NCBI GenBank assembly: GCA_003158355.1
Contig: PMIV01000229.1
Span: 1,169-7,752 of the forward strand
DNA: 6,584 bases
Reading direction: 5' to 3'
From: Anaerolineaceae bacterium
GTDB taxonomy: Bacteria > Chloroflexota > Anaerolineae > Anaerolineales > Anaerolineaceae
Made by a program: the position numbers and the translations under genes. Shown in pieces: positions 1 through 6,027 of the stretch. The notes below the pieces were generated by a model. The model was given only the letters and a program-made list of their open reading frames with translations. It searched no databases and was not told the DNA's origin. Each line of letters opens with the position of its first letter. Position 1 is the stretch's first letter.

Positions 1-1833
1 CTGCAGATCGTCAAGCAGCAAACTGAACTGACCCGCCAGCAGCAGGAACTCGACCGTCAGAACCAGACCCTGCTGGAACGTCAGCAGGAACGCAGCCAGC
101 TTTTAAAACAGGTTGCCAGCGCTGAGGAGATCCAGAAGGCCGTGCAGCAGTGGAAACTCGACCAGAAAAAACTGGAAGAGTGGGACGCACTTGCGGCCAA
201 TTTCCAATCTTTTGAAACTCAACGGCACGCGCCGCTGCAAGAAATTGCCAGCCAGCAAACCCGCCTCGAAACCCAGCTCCAGGCTTTGAACGCCAAAGCC
301 GCAGAAATTGCCGGGCTGAAATCCACTCAGGAACCCAAGAAGAAACAGCTTGAACAATTAAGCAGCACCGTCTCAGAACTACACTCCAAGGTGGAAAAAC
401 GCCCAATATTTGAGAACGACCTTCACCTTTTGGCGGATGAACGCGCCGCTGCCAGGGCTGAAAATCAGGTCTTGAAGGCCGAAATGGATGGTCTAAAAGT
501 ACGCATGGATCGCTTGAGCGAAGTGGAAGGCGCTGCCTGCCCGGTCTGCGGCAAACCGCTCAGCGAGGAGGAACGCCAGAGCCTGTTACTTGATCTGCAA
601 CGCGAAGGCAAAGGTAAAGGGGATGCCTTTCGCAAGAACGCACAGGCGATTAAAGATTGTGAATCCCGTTTCTCCGACCTGGAAGCGCAGATCAAATCAT
701 TGCAAACGCTCGAAAGTCAACTTCAGTCCGAGCAGCGCAAACTGGATGCGCAGGAACACGAACTCAGTCTGGATGAGCTCCGCCTCAAAGAATGGCAAAA
801 TACCGGTCTGGTGGAACAAAGCCACTTGATCGAGGTACTGCAGAATCAGGATTTCGCGCCGGAAGCCCGCGCTCAACTGGCAGCCCTGAATGAACAAATG
901 AAAGCGCTGGGTTATGATGCCGCCGCTCATGAATCAGCCCGTAATGCTGAAAAAGCCGGCCGTGCCAGCCAGGAAGCCCTGCTCAACCTTGAAAAAGCCC
1001 GCGCCCACCTGAACCCCCTGGAACGCGAGATCGAATCGCTGCATGCTTCCGTTGACCAGCAGGAAGCCCGCCTCAAAGAACTGACCGCGGAGCTGGCACA
1101 GGCGCAAAAAACGCTGCAGCAAAACCAGGCAAATCTGCCTGCCCTCACCGCGCTCGAAAAAGACTATTATGACCTTCAGGAAAAGGTCAATTCATTGATG
1201 CAATTCCTGGCTGCCCGCCGCAATGATGTGCTGGTACTGGATAACCTGAAAGAACAGCGTACCAAACTGAGCACCGAGAAAGAATCACTGACCGCGCAAA
1301 TTGCCCAGCTCAAACTGCTGGAACGCGCCTTTGGCAAGGACGGCATCCCTGCCCTGTTGATCGAACAGGCGCTACCGGAGATCGAAAGCGATGCCAACGA
1401 GATCCTTGACCGCCTTTCCGATGGCAACATGTCGGTCAAATTCGAGACACAGCGGGAATTCAAAGACAAAAAACGCGACGACCGCAAAGAAACTTTGGAT
1501 ATCCTCATCCGCGACAACATGGGCGAACGCGATTATGAACTTTTCTCCGGCGGCGAGGCCTTCCGTGTCAACTTTGCCATCCGTCTGGCACTCAGCCGGG
1601 TGCTGGCTCGCCGCGCCGGAGCACGTCTGCAAACGCTGGTGATCGATGAAGGCTTCGGCAGCCAGGATGCCGAAGGCCGCCAGCGCCTGATCGAGGCCAT
1701 CAACATGGTACGCGGTGATTTTGCCAAGATCCTGGTCATCACGCACATGGAAGAACTCAAAGATGCCTTTTCAGCGCGCATCGAAGTGGTGAAGACCGAG
1801 CGCGGTTCGCGGGTGGAGGTGATTGCCGCATGA
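1..1833 (+). CDS. SbcC/Rad50-like SMC ATPase, 5' end outside the window
   Basis: Reading frame 1 is open from the left edge to the TGA at 1831-1833, giving the last 610 residues of a larger protein; the GTG at 142 is an internal Val codon, not a start. In-window residues 1-175 are Gln/Glu/Leu-rich coiled coil. Residues 180-187 are CPVCGKPL, the zinc hook (cysteines at 538 and 547) through which Rad50/SbcC coils dimerise. A second coil (about 190-440) includes LGYDAAAHESAR, a short element seen in SbcC-type coils. The C-terminal ATPase lobe has the signature LFSGGE (514-519), Walker B LVIDEGFGSQD (D549, E550) and an H-loop ITH (H582). The N-terminal lobe with Walker A lies upstream. Since about 430 residues follow the hook, the whole protein is probably 850-1000 residues. 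Family role: ATP-dependent DNA end processing with the nuclease SbcD/Mre11, which would be expected just upstream but cannot be seen. Assignment to the SbcC/Rad50 branch is strong; the exact subgroup is not. Confidence 0.93.
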   Translation: MQIVKQQTELTRQQQELDRQNQTLLERQQERSQLLKQVASAEEIQKAVQQWKLDQKKLEEWDALAANFQSFETQRHAPLQEIASQQTRLETQLQALNAKAAEIAGLKSTQEPKKKQLEQLSSTVSELHSKVEKRPIFENDLHLLADERAAARAENQVLKAEMDGLKVRMDRLSEVEGAACPVCGKPLSEEERQSLLLDLQREGKGKGDAFRKNAQAIKDCESRFSDLEAQIKSLQTLESQLQSEQRKLDAQEHELSLDELRLKEWQNTGLVEQSHLIEVLQNQDFAPEARAQLAALNEQMKALGYDAAAHESARNAEKAGRASQEALLNLEKARAHLNPLEREIESLHASVDQQEARLKELTAELAQAQKTLQQNQANLPALTALEKDYYDLQEKVNSLMQFLAARRNDVLVLDNLKEQRTKLSTEKESLTAQIAQLKLLERAFGKDGIPALLIEQALPEIESDANEILDRLSDGNMSVKFETQREFKDKKRDDRKETLDILIRDNMGERDYELFSGGEAFRVNFAIRLALSRVLARRAGARLQTLVIDEGFGSQDAEGRQRLIEAINMVRGDFAKILVITHMEELKDAFSARIEVVKTERGSRVEVIAA

Positions 1834-2936
1834 ATCAGATACCGGTTTGTCTGGGATTACAACAGCGCGTCTTGCCCGAATACCGCGCGCCTTTTTTTGA
1901 ACTGCTGGCAGAATCCTGCCCCAAAGGGTTGGGAGTCTTTGCTGGTAAGGCACGCCCGCAGGAAGCCATCACATCGTTCACTGCCCTGCAAAAAGCAGTC
2001 TATTTCCCGGCCAACAACAAACACCTTTTCAGCGGCACTTTGTATGGTCTGCTGCAGCCGAGTTTTTTGGACTGGCTGGAGATCTGGCAGCCGGGAGCAC
2101 TCATCGTCGAGGCTAACCCGCGCTACCTGAGCACGCCCGCGGCCGTGCGCTGGATGCATCACCGCAGCCGTCCCGTCATCGGCTGGGGATTGGGTGTCCC
2201 TGCAACGAATAAGATCGAGACCGCTCTGCGCGGTAGTTTCTTGCACAGTCTGGACGCCGTCATTGCTTACTCCCGTACCGGCGCAGAACAATATATCGCA
2301 GCCGGGTTTGCTCCCGAAAAAGTCTTTATCGCTGCCAATGCCGCAGTTTCCAGACCCAAGCAGCCGCCGTTCGAACGTCCGGATTCATTCACCAATCATC
2401 GACCGACCATTCTCTTTGTCGGTCGGCTGCAGGCGCGCAAACGTTTAGATATTCTGCTCAAAGCCTGCGCAGCGATGCCTTATGCCTTACGACCCCGCCT
2501 GATCATTATCGGTGATGGTCCAGAACGCGAGCCAATGCAACTCCTGGCTGAGGATATTTACCCTCTGGCGGAATTTATCAGCGCACGGCACGGTGCTGAG
2601 TTGGAACCTTACTATGAAGCCGCTGATCTTTTCGTCCTGCCCGGCACCGGCGGACTGGCCGTGCAGCAAGCTATGGCTCATGCCTTGCCCGTGCTCGTCG
2701 GCGAAGCAGACGGCACTCAAACCGAGCTTCTGCGCGCCGAGAACGGCTGGCTGCTGCCCGAAGCCTCTGTTTCTGCGCTCACCGAAACCCTGCGCCAGGC
2801 CTTGAGCTCCCCGGCCAAACTGCGACAGATGGGTCTGGCTTCCTACCGCATCGTACGCGAAGAAGTCAACCTCGAAAAAATGGTCGCTGTATTTGTCGAG
2901 GCCGTCAACTTCACGCTCGCTCACCCCATGCGATAA
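1830..2936 (+). CDS. GT4-type glycosyltransferase with altered E-x7-E motif
   Basis: A 368-residue protein with the two-lobed GT-B layout. The N-terminal acceptor lobe (about 1-185) includes QQRVLPEYRAPFFELLA, a usual opening for lipid- or polysaccharide-linked sugar transferases. The C-terminal nucleotide-sugar lobe has ILFVGRLQARKRLDILL (194-210), LIIIGDGPER (224-233) and ADLFVLPGTGGLAVQQAMAHALPVL (265-289). The ATG shares bases with the stop codon of the SMC gene (ATGA at 1830-1833), which fixes this start and implies translational coupling. There is no signal peptide or membrane helix, so the enzyme is probably cytosolic and acts at the inner membrane face. In typical GT4 enzymes the last motif carries E-x7-E; here the aligned positions are Gly272 and Gln280. 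A PGxGGL version of this loop occurs in a GT4 subset, so the enzyme may still be active. Donor and acceptor cannot be told from sequence. Confidence 0.88.
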   Translation: MNQIPVCLGLQQRVLPEYRAPFFELLAESCPKGLGVFAGKARPQEAITSFTALQKAVYFPANNKHLFSGTLYGLLQPSFLDWLEIWQPGALIVEANPRYLSTPAAVRWMHHRSRPVIGWGLGVPATNKIETALRGSFLHSLDAVIAYSRTGAEQYIAAGFAPEKVFIAANAAVSRPKQPPFERPDSFTNHRPTILFVGRLQARKRLDILLKACAAMPYALRPRLIIIGDGPEREPMQLLAEDIYPLAEFISARHGAELEPYYEAADLFVLPGTGGLAVQQAMAHALPVLVGEADGTQTELLRAENGWLLPEASVSALTETLRQALSSPAKLRQMGLASYRIVREEVNLEKMVAVFVEAVNFTLAHPMR

Positions 2937-2973
2937 ACCCGCGTTCTCCTCCCTAATCATAAAACCCATTTAC

Positions 2974-3002
2974 TTGACAATACCTTTTTGATGTGCTAAT
3001 AT
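2974..3002 (+). promoter_or_regulatory. Sigma-70-type promoter of the padR-membrane protein pair
   Basis: TTGACA at 2974-2979 matches the -35 consensus exactly. After a 17-nt spacer comes TAATAT at 2997-3002, one base off the TATAAT consensus. Transcription would begin near 3008-3010, about 45 nt before the start codon of the regulator. It is the clearest promoter in the window and would be strong if not repressed. Confidence 0.85.
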
Positions 3003-3018
3003 GTCGTAATACGACATA
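3000..3018. promoter_or_regulatory. Probable PadR operator, perfect 19-bp palindrome
   Basis: TATGTCGTAATACGACATA is a perfect inverted repeat, with 9-bp arms around one central A. It overlaps the last three bases of the -10 box and the predicted transcription start. The ATGT...ACAT ends are typical of PadR-family operators, although the spacing here is 9 nt against the 8 usually described. The position 37 nt upstream of a PadR gene points to autorepression by blocking RNA polymerase. Palindrome and overlap are read directly; the binding protein is inferred. Confidence 0.82.
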
Positions 3019-3038
3019 ACGTTTAGCGCCATATCAAG

Positions 3039-3045
3039 AAGGAGG
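3039..3045 (+). promoter_or_regulatory. Strong ribosome binding site of the padR gene
   Basis: AAGGAGG, a near-complete Shine-Dalgarno sequence, ends 9 nt before the ATG at 3055 and supports that start. No comparable site precedes the downstream membrane-protein gene. Confidence 0.85.
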
Positions 3046-3054
3046 GAAGAACGA

Positions 3055-3405
3055 ATGGATATTGAAACGGATTTACATGCTTACCTGCCGCTGACAGAAG
3101 CTACTTTCTTTATTTTGTTCAGCCTATCAGAAGGGCCGAAACACGGCTATGCGATCATGAAGGGGGTGAATCAGATGAGCAATGGACGCATCAATTTAAG
3201 CACCGGCACCCTGTACGGGGTGCTCAAACGTTTGCTGGATGCAGGCTGGATCGTTCGCGAAGGCGAAGACGAGGCAGATGTATCAACCCGGGTGCGCAAA
3301 AATTATTCCTTGACCGGCCAGGGGAATAGTGTGCTGGGAATGGAAGTAGCGCGGATGCGGGAATTGGTCGAGCTTTCCGCTTCTGTTACCGTCAGTGGGT
3401 TTTAA
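3055..3405 (+). CDS. PadR-family transcriptional regulator
   Basis: A 116-residue protein, the normal size of the short PadR subfamily (winged helix plus one dimerisation helix). The diagnostic run is LPLTEATFFILFSLSEGPKHGYAIMKGV (11-38), followed by LSTGTLYGVLKRLLDAGWIV (48-67), whose GTLYGVLKRL is the DNA-recognition helix region. RKNYSLTGQGNSVL (81-94) forms the wing and leads into a C-terminal dimer helix (about 94-108). The start is set by AAGGAGG 9 nt upstream. The gene is preceded by a consensus promoter and palindrome, as expected for a self-repressed regulator, and is followed after 5 nt by a membrane-protein gene, its likely main target. PadR proteins often respond to toxic small molecules or envelope stress; no effector can be read here. 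The family call is secure, the regulon is inferred. Confidence 0.94.
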   Translation: MDIETDLHAYLPLTEATFFILFSLSEGPKHGYAIMKGVNQMSNGRINLSTGTLYGVLKRLLDAGWIVREGEDEADVSTRVRKNYSLTGQGNSVLGMEVARMRELVELSASVTVSGF

Positions 3406-3410
3406 ACATC

Positions 3411-4283
3411 ATGCAAAACCACCTTCAAGAAAGTCAAGCTTCCCTGGCTACACACTTCTATCAAATTTTATTGTTGCTCTATCCACGTGAGTTTCGCAAC
3501 CGCTTCGGCGCCGAAATGCACGGGGTATTCGTTGAAGCTCTGGCAGAAAACCGCGAACAAAGCTTCTGGAATGTATTTCAGTTCCTCTGGCATGAGTTTA
3601 CCGAAGCCCCAGCCAGCATCTTCGACCAACACCAGGCTGCCAGATCCCCATGGCTCCAGCCCTACCACTTGAATCTGAGCGCTTTTACGCTTGGATTTAT
3701 TTTGATCGGAGTCTATGACTCGATTAATACTTTTAATTGGCTGAATTTTATCCACTTCGATCAGTCTTTCTTTTTCCTATTGATCACCTATTTACTGACG
3801 GGCGGCTTGGGCGGATTAGCCATTGGCTGCGCATTAGGACCTACCCACAAGAAATTCTTCGTCTTGAGCGGATCCATCGGCTTTTTACTCGCTAATTTAT
3901 TTTCGCTCCAGATCTTCAAGTTATATTTTCCTGATGCCATGACTTCGACCCAGACCGGGTGGGCAACTTATTTGCCCCTCCTCTTTCCGTTGATGACCGG
4001 AGTCATTTACGGCTTCTTCATCGCTATCCCCACAGTAAAATGGCGCATCGCCCTCCGCTGCGTCTGGATGAGCATGCTGGCATTTCTGGCCGGATATTTC
4101 GTGAACCGCCTTTCCGCGGCATTAATGCAAAGTTATCTGTTCCCCGGTTCACTGCTGGGAAAGGCACACCAGGCAAACTATCTGATCTATATTTTTGTTC
4201 CGGATATTCTGGAAGGCCTGTTGCTGGGGGTTATTTTTGGCGGTCTGGCACAACATAACCGCTTGACACCCGCTTTTCATTAA
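3411..4283 (+). CDS. PadR-linked six-helix membrane protein of unknown function
   Basis: A 290-residue protein in two parts. The cytosolic N-terminal segment (1-85) contains YQILLLLYPREFRNRFGAEMHGVFVEAL (17-44), close to the 'LYPxxFRxRYGxEM' prefix found at the N-terminus of PadR-associated permeases and small membrane proteins. The rest has about six hydrophobic segments, near 89-108, 119-143, 149-172, 185-208, 212-232 and 257-280. I see no ATPase, protease or substrate-binding motif, nor the large periplasmic domain of MacB/FtsX-type permeases, so the prefix here is joined to a different membrane body. The gene begins 5 nt after the padR stop with no convincing ribosome binding site of its own, so translation probably depends on coupling to padR. 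Its expression should follow the palindrome-controlled promoter. It could be a transport, stress-sensing or envelope-homeostasis protein; none of these is shown by the sequence. Confidence 0.82.
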   Translation: MQNHLQESQASLATHFYQILLLLYPREFRNRFGAEMHGVFVEALAENREQSFWNVFQFLWHEFTEAPASIFDQHQAARSPWLQPYHLNLSAFTLGFILIGVYDSINTFNWLNFIHFDQSFFFLLITYLLTGGLGGLAIGCALGPTHKKFFVLSGSIGFLLANLFSLQIFKLYFPDAMTSTQTGWATYLPLLFPLMTGVIYGFFIAIPTVKWRIALRCVWMSMLAFLAGYFVNRLSAALMQSYLFPGSLLGKAHQANYLIYIFVPDILEGLLLGVIFGGLAQHNRLTPAFH

Positions 4284-4364
4284 GATGGATTAATCTCCTC
4301 TTTCTTCCACCTCAAGAGATAGATTTTTATTTCGTCCTTAAATAAATAATTTTCAACGACTTCT

Positions 4365-4371
4365 ACGGAGG
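4365..4371 (+). promoter_or_regulatory. Ribosome binding site of the membrane glycosyltransferase
   Basis: ACGGAGG ends 7 nt before the ATG at 4379 and supports that start. The 95-nt gap before the gene (4284-4378) also has a pyrimidine-rich tract (4294-4313) and an AT-rich stretch (about 4338-4353) holding TAAATA-like -10 candidates, but no matching -35 element, so I do not call a promoter there. Confidence 0.75.
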
Positions 4372-4378
4372 CTTTCCG

Positions 4379-5860
4379 ATGAACGGCTCTGTTTGTTCAA
4401 CGCGGTTACAACGCGCCTTTAATTTTCTCGACAGGCTCACTTTTTCAAAACTGCTTTTGATTGTATTTCTTTTCTCTCTACTACTTCATATTGGCATGGT
4501 ACTGCTCTTTATCGACGAACCCATTGCTTTGGATGACATGTTCCAATACGACATGCTGGCACGTTCAATCAGCCAAGGAAATGGCTACCGCTGGTATGCA
4601 CAGGCAGATGTCGAAACGCTGCGCCCTTACTACTCTCAGTTTCTCGATCTGGATGCTTTGCCCTTCCCAAAACTGGGCTTGCCAACTACTTTCCGTGCTC
4701 CCGGTTACCCTGCCTTTCTCGCCTTGCTTTATTTACTGGTGCCCTTATCTGCGCATTTCATACTGGCACGCCTAGTGCAGGCGCTGCTGGCAGCAGCCCT
4801 GGCACCGCTGGCCGCATTTCTGGGTATGAAAATAGGCCTATCCAGACGAAATTGCTTCCTGGCCGGGACCGCCATGAGCCTCTACCCCATTCTACTGTTT
4901 TACCCGATCGGACTGATCTCTGAAAATCTGTATATTCCCCTAGGAGTGGTCACCGTCATTACCCTCTATTATTCAATTTCAAAACGCTCACTGAGTTGGG
5001 TGGCATTGGCCGGATGCCTGTGCGGTCTTACCCTGCTTTCCCGTTCTATTTTTGCCATTTCCGCCCTGCTCGCCGGCCTTTGGCTATGGTGCCATCACCC
5101 GGCCCGCCTGAAGGCTGCCGCCGTTTTCCTGCTAGTTACTTTTGGCCTCTGCCTGCCCTGGAGCATCCGTAATTCGCTTCAAATGAAAAAACCGTCCTTC
5201 GTCGAGAACAGTCTGGGCTATAACCTCTTCATCGGCTACCATCCGCAAGGCGACGGAGGTTTCGTCTCGAAAATTGCCATCTTGCCGATGAATATTCTAG
5301 ATGACAGCCTGCGTGACAATTATTGCTTTCGCCAAGCCATTAGCTTCATCCGCGCTGACCCGGTTGAGGCCATGCGCAGAGTTTTCGTCAGACTAGGTAA
5401 ATTTGTAGGGCCAGAAGTTCGTGAATTCGACTATTTTTACAGCAATGACCTGCTAGGCCCCATCTCGCTGCCCGCCTTGATCTGTATTTATTTGCTGCTC
5501 GTCATTCCGTGGGGAGCCATCTTCATTCTGGGTGTCTTCGGCCTCTGGCAAACCAGGCATTCTAGTCTGACTCGGCTCGTAGTATTTTTCTGTCTTGGTT
5601 ACGGCCTGCCGCATCTGTTCATCATCGCCGAACCCCGCTTTCATCTTGCTGCCCTGCCGCTGCTTCTCCCCTTCGCTGTAAGCGGAGGAAAATCCGCAAG
5701 ATTGATCCCTTGGCACAACAGATTCAAAAAAGAAGACCTCATTGGCCTGATTCTGCTGACATTGACCGCAGGAATCTATCTATTTTGTCTGATTACAACC
5801 TTACCCGTTATCTTAACAATCCTGCAAAGCGGCGGAAATGTCTTGCATTTTTCGTATTAG
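4379..5860 (+). CDS. GT39/ArnT-like multi-pass membrane glycosyltransferase
   Basis: A 493-residue integral membrane protein with about 11-12 hydrophobic segments, the first at 24-44 and the last near 453-483. The first outer loop has the family pattern: acidic pair D52-D53 followed by YDMLARSISQGNGY (57-70), where an Asp is the usual catalytic or metal-site residue of GT-C enzymes, and then TTFRAPGYPAFLAL (103-116). Further family marks are SEN (181-183), LPWSIRN (259-265), NSLGYNLFIGYHPQGDGGF (277-295) in the large loop and AEPRFHLAALPLLLPF (417-432) near the last helices. GT39/GT83-like enzymes move sugars from polyprenyl-phosphate donors onto proteins or lipids on the outer face of the membrane. 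Start chosen from ACGGAGG 7 nt upstream. The ATG-to-stop length fits the family with no sign of frameshift. Acceptor and sugar cannot be predicted. It stands alone between two gaps, so operon membership with either neighbour is uncertain. Confidence 0.88.
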   Translation: MNGSVCSTRLQRAFNFLDRLTFSKLLLIVFLFSLLLHIGMVLLFIDEPIALDDMFQYDMLARSISQGNGYRWYAQADVETLRPYYSQFLDLDALPFPKLGLPTTFRAPGYPAFLALLYLLVPLSAHFILARLVQALLAAALAPLAAFLGMKIGLSRRNCFLAGTAMSLYPILLFYPIGLISENLYIPLGVVTVITLYYSISKRSLSWVALAGCLCGLTLLSRSIFAISALLAGLWLWCHHPARLKAAAVFLLVTFGLCLPWSIRNSLQMKKPSFVENSLGYNLFIGYHPQGDGGFVSKIAILPMNILDDSLRDNYCFRQAISFIRADPVEAMRRVFVRLGKFVGPEVREFDYFYSNDLLGPISLPALICIYLLLVIPWGAIFILGVFGLWQTRHSSLTRLVVFFCLGYGLPHLFIIAEPRFHLAALPLLLPFAVSGGKSARLIPWHNRFKKEDLIGLILLTLTAGIYLFCLITTLPVILTILQSGGNVLHFSY

Positions 5861-6027
5861 CAAAACATTCGGCTATACCCGCCAGTATTCTCCGCCGCCC
5901 TGGCGCGCCATGAGCTTAAATTTCACCAGACTGCAGCGCGAAAATACCATTTTCTTGGTAAAAAATTATAGTTTTTTCTCACTCAAAGTAATTAATATAT
6001 AAGCAAATACAAGATTACAATAGAATT
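5861..6027. other. Non-coding AT-rich gap between glycosyltransferase genes
   Basis: This 167-nt gap has two halves. The first (to about 5940) is GC-rich and contains the perfect 10-bp palindrome TGGCGCGCCA at 5901-5910. The second (5941-6027) is strongly AT-rich, with a short TACCA/TGGTA inverted repeat (5945-5949 and 5956-5960) and A6/T6 runs (5960-5965 and 5972-5977) that could pair weakly. I see no convincing intrinsic terminator and no conserved RNA. The shift in base composition fits an intergenic promoter region. Confidence 0.55.
5993..6021 (+). promoter_or_regulatory. Possible promoter elements upstream of the terminal GT gene
   Basis: Two -10-like hexamers lie here: TAATAT (5993-5998), identical to the padR -10 box, and TACAAT (6016-6021). 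Neither has a recognisable -35 at the right distance. TACAAT sits only 6 nt before the ATG at 6028, so a transcript starting from it would be leaderless or nearly so, which would fit the lack of a ribosome binding site. This rests only on AT-rich hexamers. Confidence 0.3.

Noticed and set aside
11..406. Long open frames on the opposite strand across the SMC gene (also 1372-1746 and 2487-2969)
   Set aside because: They lie fully antisense to well-supported genes, have no ribosome binding sites and encode low-complexity or Arg/Ser-rich sequence typical of shadow frames in GC-rich coding DNA.
4263..4291. TTGACA at the end of the membrane-protein gene as a -35 for the GT39 gene
   Set aside because: The hexamer at the 17-nt distance is TGGATT, a poor -10, and the match lies in coding sequence; no promoter called.
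4294..4371. Pyrimidine tract (TCTCCTC, CACCTC) possibly pairing with the GGAGG before the GT39 gene
   Set aside because: Only about four contiguous base pairs can form over a distance of some 60 nt, so ribosome-site masking is not supported.
4545..4554. AATACGACAT, identical to the right half of the padR palindrome
   Set aside because: It is a half-site only, inside the GT39 coding sequence (codons for Gln-Tyr-Asp-Met), with no matching left arm; probably chance.
5823..5852. TGCAA...TTGCA stem followed by five T, resembling an intrinsic terminator at the end of the GT39 gene
   Set aside because: The stem is only 5 bp, mostly A/T-flanked, with a 15-nt loop, and it lies within the coding sequence before the stop codon; too weak to call.
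5901..5910. Perfect palindrome TGGCGCGCCA
   Set aside because: Ten bases of GC-rich self-complementarity occur often by chance, there is no second copy in the window and no promoter beside it, so it is mentioned only in the gap description.
5910..6002. Small 30-codon frame starting ATG AGC TTA in the gap before the last gene
   Set aside because: It has no ribosome binding site, starts inside a GC-rich palindrome, runs into clearly AT-rich regulatory-looking sequence and has no recognisable protein features.
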